Of a stretch of 37,914 nucleotides of DNA, positions 16,191-24,285 are shown piece by piece. Position 1 is the first letter of the stretch. Each line of letters starts with the position of its first letter. The stretch lies in the NCBI GenBank assembly GCA_947626905.1, contig CANQUE010000018.1:1-37914 (forward strand), written 5' to 3'. This DNA is from an uncultured Oscillospiraceae bacterium. Its GTDB lineage: Bacteria; Bacillota; Clostridia; Oscillospirales; Oscillospiraceae. The position numbers were made by a program, and so were the translations under genes. Under the pieces are notes generated by a model that made no database searches, was not told the origin of the DNA, and saw only the letters and a list, made by a program, of their open reading frames with translations.

Positions 16191-17072
16191 GTGACATTTC
16201 TCAACTATCTGCTCAGCGGCATCAGCCTGGGCAGCATCTACGCCATCATCGCCCTGGGCTACACCATGGTTTACGGCATTGCCAAAATGCTGAACTTCGC
16301 CCACGGCGACGTGATCATGGTGGGCGCGTATATATGCTTTTTCGCCGTGAGCCGCTTTGCCCTGCCGCCGCTGGTGGGCGTGCTGGCCGCCATGGCGGTG
16401 TGCACCGTACTGGGCATTCTGGTGGAGCGGCTGGCCTATAAGCCTCTGCGGGCGGCCCCCTCCCTGGCGGTGCTGATCACGGCCATCGGCGTTAGCTACT
16501 TTTTGCAAAACGGCGCGCAGCTGCTGTGGACGCCCAACCCCAAGGTGTTCTCCTCCGTGGTGGGCACCGGCAGACTGGCTCTCTTCGGCGGTCAGCTTAC
16601 CGTCTCGTATGTGACCATCACCACCATCGTGTCCTGCATCGTCATCATGGTCGCCCTGACGCTGTTCACGGGCAACACGAAGATGGGCAAGGCCATGCGG
16701 GCCTGCTCCGAGGATAAGGGCGCGGCCCAGCTGATGGGCATCAACGTCAACTCCACCATCTCCGTCACCTTCGCCATCGGCTCCGGCCTGGCGGCCATCG
16801 CAGGCGTGCTGCTGTGCTCCGCCTATCCCAACCTGGTGCCCACCACCGGCTCCATGCCCGGCATCAAGGCCTTCACCGCCGCGGTGTTCGGCGGCATCGG
16901 CTCCATCCCGGGCGCGTTCCTGGGCGGGCTGCTGCTGGGGGTTATCGAGATCTTTGCCAAGGCCTATATCTCCACCCAGCTGTCCGACGCCGTGGTGTTC
17001 GCCGTGCTGATCGTGGTGCTGCTGGTAAAGCCCACCGGGCTGCTGGGCAAGCAGATCAGGGAGAAAGTCTGA
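16191..17072 (+). CDS. livH: Branched-chain amino acid ABC permease LivH
   Basis: A 293-residue inner membrane permease, first of the two that form the LivHM channel. It opens with LLSGISLGSIYAIIALGYTMVYGIAKMLNFAHGDVIMVGAY in part, the classic LivH start, in which NFAHGD is nearly invariant. About eight hydrophobic segments follow. The cytoplasmic loop MRACSEDKGAAQLMGINV is the ATPase contact. FGGIGSIPGAFLGGLLLG near residue 230 is a second conserved stretch. The start is a GTG at 16191 with AAGGGGG upstream. LivM follows after nine bases. Confidence 0.96.
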   Translation: MTFLNYLLSGISLGSIYAIIALGYTMVYGIAKMLNFAHGDVIMVGAYICFFAVSRFALPPLVGVLAAMAVCTVLGILVERLAYKPLRAAPSLAVLITAIGVSYFLQNGAQLLWTPNPKVFSSVVGTGRLALFGGQLTVSYVTITTIVSCIVIMVALTLFTGNTKMGKAMRACSEDKGAAQLMGINVNSTISVTFAIGSGLAAIAGVLLCSAYPNLVPTTGSMPGIKAFTAAVFGGIGSIPGAFLGGLLLGVIEIFAKAYISTQLSDAVVFAVLIVVLLVKPTGLLGKQIREKV

Positions 17073-17081
17073 GGTGCGGAC

Positions 17082-18173
17082 ATGAAGAAAAAAACGCTGA
17101 ATCGAAACACCCGCAAGAACTTCGCCACCTATGGGCTGGTCATCGCGGCCTACGCCGTGCTGCAGACCATGACCGTCACCGGCTCCATCACCTCCTCTCT
17201 GAAGGGCATGCTGGTGCCCATCTGCGCCTACGTGGTCATGGCCGTGAGCCTGAACCTGACGGTGGGCGTGCTGGGCGAGCTGAGCCTGGGCCACGCGGGC
17301 TTCATGAGCGTGGGCGCCTTCACCGGCGTCACCGCGGCCATGGCCCTGCAGAACGCCATTCCCTCCCCCGCCCTGCGCCTGCTCATCGGCATGGCGGTGG
17401 GCGCGGTCTTCGCCGCCGTCGCCGGCGTGCTCATCGGCATCCCGGTGCTGCGGCTCAAAGGCGACTATCTGGCCATCGTGACCCTGGCCTTCGGCGAGAT
17501 CATCAAGAGCATCATCAACAACCTCTACGTGGGCGTGGATGAAAACGGTCTGCAGCTGAGCCTGCTGACCAACAAACTGGCGCTGGCCGAGGGCGGCAAG
17601 ATCATCATCAACGGCCCCATGGGGATCACTACCATCGAAAAGATCTCCACCTTTACCGCCGGCTTCCTGCTGGTAATGCTCACGCTGTTCATCGTGTTCA
17701 ACCTGGTCAACAGCCGCTCCGGCCGGGCCATCATGGCCATCCGGGACAACCGCATCGCCGCCGAGAGCGTGGGCGTCAACATCGTCAAGTACCGGCTCAT
17801 GGCCTTCGTGACCTCCGCGGCCATGGCCGGCGCGGCCGGCACCCTGTTCGCCATGAACTACTCCACCATCATCGCCAACAAGTTCGACTTCAACACCTCC
17901 ATTCTGGTACTGGTGTTCGTGGTCCTGGGCGGTCTGGGCAACATGCTGGGCTCCATCATCGCCGCCGCGGCGCTGACCATCCTGCCGGAAGCCCTGCGCC
18001 AGTTTGCCGACTACCGCATGCTGATCTATGCCATCGTGCTGATCCTGGTGATGCTCATCACCAACAACCCCGTTTTGAAGGGCTATCTGGATATTATCAA
18101 GGGCAAGCTGACGGGCCGCGCAAAGAAGCCCGCCGGTCCGACCCCGGAAGGAGGCGCTGAAAATGGCAAATAA
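17082..18173 (+). CDS. livM: Branched-chain amino acid ABC permease LivM
   Basis: A 363-residue membrane permease, partner of LivH. Typical LivM stretches are VMAVSLNLTVGVLGELSLGHAGFM in part, GIPVLRLKGDYLAIVTLAFGEI in part, and the ATPase-contacting loop RAIMAIRDNRIAAESVGVN. The C-terminal membrane part carries VVLGGLGNMLGSI. GAGGTG precedes the ATG. Its last 11 bases overlap the livG start. The C-terminal tail after the last helix is rich in Lys, Pro and Gly and should lie in the cytoplasm. Confidence 0.96.
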   Translation: MKKKTLNRNTRKNFATYGLVIAAYAVLQTMTVTGSITSSLKGMLVPICAYVVMAVSLNLTVGVLGELSLGHAGFMSVGAFTGVTAAMALQNAIPSPALRLLIGMAVGAVFAAVAGVLIGIPVLRLKGDYLAIVTLAFGEIIKSIINNLYVGVDENGLQLSLLTNKLALAEGGKIIINGPMGITTIEKISTFTAGFLLVMLTLFIVFNLVNSRSGRAIMAIRDNRIAAESVGVNIVKYRLMAFVTSAAMAGAAGTLFAMNYSTIIANKFDFNTSILVLVFVVLGGLGNMLGSIIAAAALTILPEALRQFADYRMLIYAIVLILVMLITNNPVLKGYLDIIKGKLTGRAKKPAGPTPEGGAENGK

Positions 18174-19002
18174 GGTCAAGCTGGTGCCTGTCCCCAGCCG
18201 CAGCGTCATCCCCGAGCGGGACATCGACAAGACCCCCATTCTGGAGACCCACCATCTGGGCATCGACTTCGGCGGTCTGGTGGCGGTGGATGACTTCACC
18301 CTCACCATCGGCCGCACGGAGATTGCCGGGCTCATCGGCCCCAACGGCGCGGGCAAGACCACGGTGTTCAACCTGCTCACCAACGTCTACCAGCCCACCC
18401 GGGGCTCCATCCTCCTGGACGGCCGGGAGACCCGGGGCCTCAAGACCAGCCAGGTGTGCAAGCTGGGCATCGCCCGCACCTTCCAGAACATCCGCCTGTT
18501 CTCCAACATGACGGTGATGGAGAACATCCTGGTGGGGCTGCACGACGAGATGAGCTACAACGCCCTGACCGGTATTCTGCGCCTGCCCTCCTTCTACCGC
18601 AGCGAGCGCATCGCCCGGGAGCGGGCCATGGAGCTTCTGAGCATCTTCAATATGGAGAGCATGGCCGACAGCCAGGCCGGCTCCCTCCCCTATGGCGCCC
18701 AGCGCCGGCTGGAGATCCTCCGGGCCCTGGCCACCAACCCCAGTCTGCTGCTGCTGGACGAGCCGGCCGCCGGCATGAACCCCTCCGAGACCGAGGAGCT
18801 GATGGAGAACATCCGCCGCATCCGGGATATGTTCCAGATCGCGGTGCTGCTCATCGAGCACGACATGAACCTGGTCATGGGCATATGCGAGGGCATATGC
18901 GTATTGAATTACGGCAAGGTGATCGCCAAGGGCGACCCGGACCAGATCAAAAACGACCCGGTGGTCATCGAGGCGTATCTGGGCAAGAAAGGGGCGAAAT
19001 AA
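18163..19002 (+). CDS. livG: Branched-chain amino acid ABC ATPase LivG
   Basis: A 279-residue ATPase. Walker A is GPNGAGKT (59-66), the Q-loop lies in IARTFQNIRLF, the signature is the unusual LPYGAQRRLEILRAL, Walker B is LLLLDEPAAGMNPSE and the switch His is in LLIEHDMNLV. YGxQRRLEIxRAL and DEPAAGMNP are hallmarks of LivG rather than LivF. About 25 extra residues precede the usual start of the fold. The ATG at 18163 has AAGGAGG upstream and overlaps livM by 11 bases. LivF follows directly. Confidence 0.96.
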   Translation: MANKVKLVPVPSRSVIPERDIDKTPILETHHLGIDFGGLVAVDDFTLTIGRTEIAGLIGPNGAGKTTVFNLLTNVYQPTRGSILLDGRETRGLKTSQVCKLGIARTFQNIRLFSNMTVMENILVGLHDEMSYNALTGILRLPSFYRSERIARERAMELLSIFNMESMADSQAGSLPYGAQRRLEILRALATNPSLLLLDEPAAGMNPSETEELMENIRRIRDMFQIAVLLIEHDMNLVMGICEGICVLNYGKVIAKGDPDQIKNDPVVIEAYLGKKGAK

Positions 19003-19704
19003 ATGCTGTCCGTCGAGAACATACACGTCTATTACGGCAACATCCACGCCCTGAAGGGCATCTCCTTTGAAGTGAACGAGAGGGAGATCGTGGCCCTGAT
19101 CGGCGCCAACGGCGCGGGAAAATCCACCACCCTGCAGACCATCTCCGGCATCATGCACCCCCGCTCCGGAAAGATCTCCTTTCTGGGGGAGGATATCACC
19201 CATACCGACGGATATAAGCTCCCCGCCAAGGGCCTGGCCCAGGTGCCGGAGGGTCGGCGCATCTTCCTGCAGATGACGGTCATGGAGAACCTGGAGATGG
19301 GCGCTTATATCCAAAAGGGAAAGGTTCCGGAAGAAGATTTTGAGAACGTGTTTGCCCACTTCCCCCGGCTGAAGGAACGCCGCGGCCAGATCGCGGGCAC
19401 CCTCTCCGGCGGCGAGCAGCAGATGCTGGCCATGGGCCGGGCGCTGATGAGCCACCCCAAGCTGCTCATGCTGGACGAACCCTCCATGGGGCTGGCGCCC
19501 ATTCTGGTGGAGGAGATCTTCAACATCATCCAGGAATTCCATGCCGCCGGCGCCACCATACTTCTGGTGGAGCAAAACGCGGAGATGGCCCTGCAGATCG
19601 CGGACCGGGCCTATGTGCTGGAGTCCGGCGCCATCGCCCTTTCCGGCACCGGTGCGGAGCTGGCCGAGAGCGACGAGATCAAAAAGGCCTATCTGGGCGG
19701 CTGA
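19003..19704 (+). CDS. livF: Branched-chain amino acid ABC ATPase LivF
   Basis: A 233-residue ATPase that pairs with LivG. Walker A lies in GANGAGKST (residues 33-41), the Q-loop in LAQVPEGRRIF, the signature is TLSGGEQQMLAMGRAL, Walker B is LLMLDEPSMGLAP and the switch His is replaced by Gln in LLVEQNAEMAL, as is usual in LivF. The ATG follows the livG stop without a gap, with AAGGGG inside the livG 3' end. It is the last gene of the liv operon and is followed by a strong terminator. Confidence 0.97.
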   Translation: MLSVENIHVYYGNIHALKGISFEVNEREIVALIGANGAGKSTTLQTISGIMHPRSGKISFLGEDITHTDGYKLPAKGLAQVPEGRRIFLQMTVMENLEMGAYIQKGKVPEEDFENVFAHFPRLKERRGQIAGTLSGGEQQMLAMGRALMSHPKLLMLDEPSMGLAPILVEEIFNIIQEFHAAGATILLVEQNAEMALQIADRAYVLESGAIALSGTGAELAESDEIKKAYLGG

Positions 19705-19771
19705 CCGCGCCAGAGACCGGCTTGCTTCCATGCCCGGCCAAACCGAATACCCCTGGACCGCCACCGGCACA

Positions 19772-19813
19772 AAAACGCCGCCGCGCACGAAGCGCGGCGG
19801 CGTTTTCTTTTCT
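19772..19813. terminator. Bidirectional terminator between liv operon and esterase
   Basis: A perfect 15-bp stem (19772-19786 with 19792-19806) flanked by AAAA and TTTTCTTTTCT. It serves livF on the plus strand and the esterase on the minus strand. Confidence 0.9.
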
Positions 19814-19814
19814 C

Positions 19815-20555
19815 TCATATGGGCAGGTTGGAGAAGAAATAGGGCAGCTGCTTCTTCCACCAGGGCCAGTCATGACACACGTCCGGCCCCCAGTAATCGG
19901 CCCACAGGGGCACGTTCTTCACGTGCAGGATGGACTCCAGCCGCCTCTCATGGGCCAGCATCTCCTCATCCCAGGCCCCCTGGCCCGCGCACAGGATGAT
20001 GTTGCTCTGGCGGTACAGCTCCAGCCAGGGATGGTCGGCGGGCATATTGGGCAGAAACCGCAGGGGCGAGTTGGCATAGGTCAGATCGTCCTGGTAGCTG
20101 CCGAAGAAGAAGTCCGCGTCAAACAGGCCGCTGAGGGATATCACCGTGTCGAACAGATCCGGCCGGCGGAAGAAGAAGTTGGCCGCGTGATAGGCCCCCA
20201 TGCTGCAGCCGGTAGTCATGGCCTTGCGCCCATCGCAGCCCAGCTCATAGCACCGGGGCAGCAGCTCGTCGGTCACATAGGCGAACCAGCGCTCCTGCTG
20301 CTCCAGCCTCCAGCGGGGATCGGCGTCATAATTGGAAAAGGTTTCCCCGTCGATGGCGTCCACGCCGACGATCATCACCCGGCCCTCTTCCACCCACTGG
20401 GCCACCGTGTCCACCATGCCGTAGTTGGCAAAGTCGAAGAACCGGCCGTTTTGGGGCGGGAACGCCATACACAGTTTTCCGCCGTGGCCGTAGATCTCAA
20501 ACTCCATCTCCCGGTCCAGATGATGGCTGTACTCCTTGAAATAACGCACCTGCAT
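19815..20555 (-). CDS. COG4947-like esterase linked to an ATP-grasp ligase
   Basis: This 246-residue alpha/beta-hydrolase-fold protein resembles the uncharacterised esterase group COG4947. It opens with KEYSHHLDREMEFEIYGHGG and continues with a MAFPPQNGRFFDFANYGMV stretch. The nucleophile is Ser118 in TTGCSMGAYHAANFFFRRP, as in esterase D/mycolyltransferase-like enzymes, and His228 in DVCHDWPWW is the likely catalytic histidine. There is no signal peptide. GGGAG lies before the ATG, 21 bases after the ATP-grasp stop, so the two form one unit. The substrate is unknown. A plausible reading is that it hydrolyses or transfers an ester or amide of the ligase product. Confidence 0.85.
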   Translation of the reverse strand: MQVRYFKEYSHHLDREMEFEIYGHGGKLCMAFPPQNGRFFDFANYGMVDTVAQWVEEGRVMIVGVDAIDGETFSNYDADPRWRLEQQERWFAYVTDELLPRCYELGCDGRKAMTTGCSMGAYHAANFFFRRPDLFDTVISLSGLFDADFFFGSYQDDLTYANSPLRFLPNMPADHPWLELYRQSNIILCAGQGAWDEEMLAHERRLESILHVKNVPLWADYWGPDVCHDWPWWKKQLPYFFSNLPI

Positions 20556-20576
20556 CGTATCTCTCGCTCCCTTCTG

Positions 20577-21767
20577 TCATGCCCGCTCCCCAACGAAGCG
20601 GATAAATTCCTTTGCCTCGGCCTCATCAGCGGCGTGGATGGTATACATCTGATTGCCCATGGCGTCCGAAAGGGCATCCGGCATCCGCTCGCACATGGCC
20701 ATTTTGGAACCGTACTTCTCCAAGATCTCCTCGTGGCTGTGGCGGTAGCGGCTGGCATCCCGGCGGCTGGCGTATGCGCAGTAGTGATCCTGGCCGCTGG
20801 GCGCCAGACGGCGCTGGTCAAAAGCCACCATGTCCGCCCAGATCTGGTAAACGTCGGTGCTGTGGGCGAAGTTGATCATATCCGGCGTATAGCCGCCCGC
20901 AGGGCGCATGTTGACCTCCAGCCCCACGAAATCTCCGATCTCCCCCAGTCCGGGCTTTGCCTTGGACAGCTCGAAAAACTCCAGGTGCACAAAGCGGCTG
21001 GCGGCGCCGAATGCCTTGGCCGTGCGGCGGCCCCGGTCTGCCAGGGCCTGAGGCACCGAATCGGCCACATAATAGGCCAGATCCCCCTGCTCGTTGACGA
21101 TATCCGCGATGGAGGGCGGGAAAATGCCGGTGGATTCGATCAGCGGCTCGCAATGGCTGTCCATGATGGCGTCATAGGAGCGGATGGCCCCCCAGACGAA
21201 TTCCTCCATCACATACTCTACCGGGGGCTTTTCGGCGAAGAACCGCTCCAGATCCTCTTCGTTCTCCAGCTTCCAGGTATGGGAGGCCCCCACCCCGTTG
21301 TCCGGCTTTACGATCACCGGCCAGCCCACCTGGTCGATAAACTCCCGGGCGGCGGCGATATCGGTAACATTGTGGCACCGGGCGGTGGGCACCTCCGCCT
21401 TGGCGTAGTAGGCCTTCATGCCCGATTTGCTCTTAAAGGCCGCCACGCCCCGCTCATCCACGCCGGTGGTGATATTGAAGTCCGTGCGCAGCCTGGCGTC
21501 CTGTTCCAGCCAGTACTCGTTGTTGGACTCCAGCCAGTCGATCTTCCCGTACTTGAAGGAGAAATAGGCCACCGCCCGGAAGACCTGGTCATAGTCCTCC
21601 AGGGTGTCCACCCGGTAATACTCTGTCAGCGCCTCCCGCAGGGGCGGTTCCAGCCCCTCATACGCGCAGTCGCCTACCCCCAGGACGGTGACTCCGTTTT
21701 TCTTGAGCCTGTCGCAGAAATTCCAGTATGTACGGGGAAAGTTGGGCGAGATGAATACAAAGTTCAT
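20577..21767 (-). CDS. ATP-grasp ligase of unknown product
   Basis: A 396-residue carbamoyl-phosphate-synthase-like ATP-grasp enzyme, of the class that joins a carboxylate to an amine, thiol or hydroxyl through an acyl phosphate. The N-terminal domain starts MNFVFISPNFPRTYWNFC. The ATP lysine is in GWPVIVKPDNGVGAS (Lys154), the hinge region is YVMEEFVWG, and magnesium ligands lie in HLEFF (Glu263) and GLEVNMRPAGGYTPD (Glu284, Asn286). All core residues are present. AGAGGAG precedes the ATG. The esterase gene follows after 21 bases. I saw no clear promoter of its own, so read-through from the CLC gene is possible. No carrier protein or peptide substrate is encoded nearby. Confidence 0.87.
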   Translation of the reverse strand: MNFVFISPNFPRTYWNFCDRLKKNGVTVLGVGDCAYEGLEPPLREALTEYYRVDTLEDYDQVFRAVAYFSFKYGKIDWLESNNEYWLEQDARLRTDFNITTGVDERGVAAFKSKSGMKAYYAKAEVPTARCHNVTDIAAAREFIDQVGWPVIVKPDNGVGASHTWKLENEEDLERFFAEKPPVEYVMEEFVWGAIRSYDAIMDSHCEPLIESTGIFPPSIADIVNEQGDLAYYVADSVPQALADRGRRTAKAFGAASRFVHLEFFELSKAKPGLGEIGDFVGLEVNMRPAGGYTPDMINFAHSTDVYQIWADMVAFDQRRLAPSGQDHYCAYASRRDASRYRHSHEEILEKYGSKMAMCERMPDALSDAMGNQMYTIHAADEAEAKEFIRFVGERA

Positions 21768-21848
21768 GGTGTAACTCCTCTCTTTATCCGGACATATTTG
21801 CGGGCCGGAACGATGGCGTCCGGGCCCGTCCGGGTCCTCGATGAAATG

Positions 21849-21885
21849 AAAAGGGCAGCTCCGCCGCGCTCTGCGGCGCCCGCCC
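21849..21885 (-). terminator. Probable terminator of the CLC gene
   Basis: An imperfect GC-rich hairpin has outer arms GGGC (21853-21856) and GCCC (21882-21885) and inner arms 21862-21867 and 21873-21878. On the minus strand it ends in TTTTCATTT. It begins directly after the stop codon. Internal unpaired bases make it weaker than the others here. Confidence 0.55.
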
Positions 21886-23148
21886 TCAGCGGGCCTTTTT
21901 GTCGATCCACTCGGGCCGGGTCTTGGAGTAGACGATCTTTTGCTCGCTGTATAGGCCGAAATAGCCCGAGAGCATATAGCTCACCGCGCAGCCAAGCGCG
22001 TACAGCACCACCGCCTCGCCGCCGAACAGCTCATAGCTAAGGAGCATGGAGGTGATGGGACAGTTGGTGGCGCCGCAGAATACCGCCGCCATTCCCAGCG
22101 CCCCGGAAAAGCCGTGGGGCAGCCCCAGCAGAGGGCCCACCCAGGTGCCGAAGGCGCATCCCACGCACAGCGCGGGCACGATCTCCCCTCCCCGGAACCC
22201 GGCGCCCAGCGTCAGGGCGGTGAGCAGCGTCTTGAGAAGGAAGGCGTACCAGATGGTCTGTCCGCCCAGCAGCTTGCGTATCAGTTCGTCCCCCGCCCCG
22301 CTGTACAGCCAGCCGTCTTTCAGCACCAACAACAGCGCCAGCACCAGTGCGCCGCCTGCCGCGGCCCGGAGGATCGGATCGGGTATGTACCGTTCATAGA
22401 GCTTGTGGGACGCGTGCATCGCGGCGCAAAAGCCCACGGATACCAGCGCGCACATGGCCCCCAGGGCCACCGTCTGGAACATGGACGCACCCGTCAGCGC
22501 CGGTGGCATCCCCGCGGCATAGCCCACCAGACCGTGCAGTCCCAGCGCCTGGGCCAGCAGAAAACCGCTCACCGACGCCACCAGGCAGGGCACAAAGGCC
22601 ACGTAGTACATGACTCCCACGCTCACCACTTCCATGGCGAACACCGCCGCCGTGATGGGCGTGCCGAACAGGGACGAGAACGCCGCGGCCATGCCGCACA
22701 TCACCATCACCCGCTGGTCCTTTTCGTTCATCTTCAGCACGCGGCCCGCCCAGGCGGCCAGCGAACCGCCCAGCTGCAGCGCCGCTCCCTCCCGGCCAGC
22801 GGAGCCGCCCGCCAAGTGGGTCAGCACGGTGGAAAAGAAGATCAGCGGCGCGGTACGCAGCGGCATATGCTCCGCCTCCCGCACGGCCACCAGCACCAGG
22901 TTCGTTCCCCGGTCGTGCTCCATGCCGCAGAGCTTATATGTGAGCGCGATGACGGCGCCCGCGGCTGGCAGCAGCCACAGGACCCAGGGGTACATCCCCC
23001 GCAGGGCCGTCACCGTTCCGATGCACCAGTGGAAGGCCACCGCCACGCCGCCCACGACCACGCCCGTGGCGCTGGCCAGCAGCACCCATGCCAAAAACGC
23101 GGCGCCCGCCCGGCCGGCGGCGCGGAAGTTCTCCCTCAGACTGTCCAT
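21886..23148 (-). CDS. CLC-F type fluoride/proton antiporter
   Basis: A 420-residue CLC-family membrane transporter. The gating glutamate is Glu120 in GGSAGREGAALQ. The canonical GSGIP chloride filter is replaced by GTNLV (81-85), and the sequence GFRGGEIVP carries an extra glutamate, Glu322, where chloride-type CLCs have GxFxP. Both changes are features of the CLC-F branch, which exports fluoride in exchange for protons; I infer that role. Several hydrophobic segments span the length. The ATG at 23148 follows AGAGG and a promoter at 23183-23211 that lies inside a longer open frame, which rules out the upstream starts. I found no fluoride riboswitch in its short leader. Confidence 0.85.
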   Translation of the reverse strand: MDSLRENFRAAGRAGAAFLAWVLLASATGVVVGGVAVAFHWCIGTVTALRGMYPWVLWLLPAAGAVIALTYKLCGMEHDRGTNLVLVAVREAEHMPLRTAPLIFFSTVLTHLAGGSAGREGAALQLGGSLAAWAGRVLKMNEKDQRVMVMCGMAAAFSSLFGTPITAAVFAMEVVSVGVMYYVAFVPCLVASVSGFLLAQALGLHGLVGYAAGMPPALTGASMFQTVALGAMCALVSVGFCAAMHASHKLYERYIPDPILRAAAGGALVLALLLVLKDGWLYSGAGDELIRKLLGGQTIWYAFLLKTLLTALTLGAGFRGGEIVPALCVGCAFGTWVGPLLGLPHGFSGALGMAAVFCGATNCPITSMLLSYELFGGEAVVLYALGCAVSYMLSGYFGLYSEQKIVYSKTRPEWIDKKAR

Positions 23149-23182
23149 CCCGCTGCCTCTCTTCCCTCTGTCTTCCAGAAGA

Positions 23183-23211
23183 AGTATACCACACTCCCGC
23201 CGGGAATGCAT
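23183..23211 (-). promoter_or_regulatory. Extended -10 promoter of the CLC gene
   Basis: On the minus strand TGG-TATACT (23191-23183) forms an extended -10 element. The -35 position 17 bases upstream (ATGCAT) is poor. Transcription should begin near 23176, giving a leader of about 28 bases. Confidence 0.5.
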
Positions 23212-23267
23212 ACCCCTTTCGTCCCCATCCGCCCTCATTGGCGAAAAAAGCCGCAAAACGCCATCGG

Positions 23268-23296
23268 TTGACGAACCGGGGCGGGCGGTGTATAAT
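23268..23296 (+). promoter_or_regulatory. Promoter of the E2-like gene
   Basis: TTGACG (23268-23273), a 17-base spacer and a perfect TATAAT (23291-23296). The start point near 23303 lies within a 10-bp hairpin with a TTCG loop (23299-23308 with 23313-23322), so the message should begin with a stable stem. Confidence 0.8.
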
Positions 23297-23343
23297 CTGT
23301 ATGGCCGGTTCGCCGGTCATACTCCACCAATGGGAGGTCACCC

Positions 23344-24228
23344 ATGCCTGATCGTTACGCCCGCCGGCGCATGACCGACCGCAAGGACGGCCGGCGGCTG
23401 CGCACCATCTCCCCGCTGTTCCAGCTGTCCCCCTTCACCGTTCTTGACCCCGGGGACGGCGCCAACAGCTTTACCGATACGGCCGATCTGGCCGCCATCG
23501 AGTCCTGGCTCCGGGCCCGGCGCCGGGAGGGGGACGAGAACATGGCGCTGGTGCACGTGGTCATCGCGGCCTATGTACGGATGCTGGCGCTGCGCCCGGC
23601 CATGAACCGCTTCGTTTCCGGCCGGTTCATCTATGCCCGGGACAACATCGACATCGTCCTGTCCTCCGGCGGCAGCGGCACCGCGGACGCCTCCGGCATG
23701 AGCTTTACGGTCCGCTTCCAGCCCTCGGACACGATCTATGACGTGTACCGGAAGATCAACGCCCGGTTGGACAATCTGAGAGCGGACCAGTCCGCCGACC
23801 GCCTGGAGCGGCTGGCGGCCACTTTGGTCAAGACCCCCCGGTTCATCCTCCGTTTTGCCATCGGGGTATTGCGCTGGCTGGATTACCACGGCTGGCTGAG
23901 CCGGACCCTCACGGAAAAGAGCCCCTACCACGGCTCCGCTTATATCTCCGACGAGGGCGCTTTCCATCTGCCCCCGGTGCGCCGGAGCCTGAACCAGCTG
24001 GGGAGCCTGCCGGTATATCTGTCCCTGGGCCGGGTCCGCACCCAGACGGAGCTGGACAAGAACGGACAGGTCCAGGAGAAAAAGGTGCTGGACTACGCCG
24101 TCAGCTATGACAGCCGCATCGCCGACAGCGCTTACATAGGCTCCGCGTTTCGCTATTTCCGCTACTATCTGGCCAATCCGGAAGTGCTGGAATCGGCGCC
24201 GGAGCGGATCAACGACGACGCCCTTTGA
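23344..24228 (+). CDS. Stand-alone E2/CAT-fold protein lacking the catalytic histidine
   Basis: This 294-residue protein resembles the catalytic domain of 2-oxoacid dehydrogenase E2 acyltransferases and chloramphenicol acetyltransferase, but has no lipoyl or E1/E3-binding domain. It begins with a basic stretch (MPDRYARRRMTDRKDGRR). The HVVIAAYVRMLALRPAMNRF region corresponds to the E2 helix and strand around the substrate tunnel, followed by YARDNIDIVLS. In place of the C-terminal HxxxDG motif it has SRIADS (257-262): the catalytic His is Ser and the Gly is Ser, while Asp261 remains. GGGAGGT precedes the ATG. It forms a single-gene unit between promoter and terminator. It may be a non-enzymatic or altered acyltransferase. 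Confidence 0.8.
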   Translation: MPDRYARRRMTDRKDGRRLRTISPLFQLSPFTVLDPGDGANSFTDTADLAAIESWLRARRREGDENMALVHVVIAAYVRMLALRPAMNRFVSGRFIYARDNIDIVLSSGGSGTADASGMSFTVRFQPSDTIYDVYRKINARLDNLRADQSADRLERLAATLVKTPRFILRFAIGVLRWLDYHGWLSRTLTEKSPYHGSAYISDEGAFHLPPVRRSLNQLGSLPVYLSLGRVRTQTELDKNGQVQEKKVLDYAVSYDSRIADSAYIGSAFRYFRYYLANPEVLESAPERINDDAL

Positions 24229-24251
24229 ACTTTATCCGTATTTGCCCTGAC

Positions 24252-24280
24252 GGCGTGACCCATCGGTCACGCCGCCATTT
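24252..24280. terminator. Terminator between E2-like gene and ABC operon
   Basis: A perfect 9-bp stem (24252-24260 with 24265-24273) has a CATC loop and is followed by GCCATTTTCG. It lies between two converging genes and may serve both. Confidence 0.7.
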
Positions 24281-24285
24281 TCGTC

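Noticed and set aside
15870..18383. An open frame of over 800 codons on the minus strand opposite livJ, livH, livM and livG
   Set aside because: It mirrors the codon pattern of the real genes, is rich in His, Gln, Gly and Asp as expected from antisense reading of GC-rich genes, and has no ribosome site or domain. The plus-strand genes are certain.
23149..23343. Possible fluoride riboswitch between the CLC and E2-like genes
   Set aside because: I read both strands for the conserved GGCGATGG-type start and the downstream pseudoknot pairing. A short CGATGGCG occurs on the minus strand, but it lies upstream of the CLC promoter and lacks the rest of the motif.
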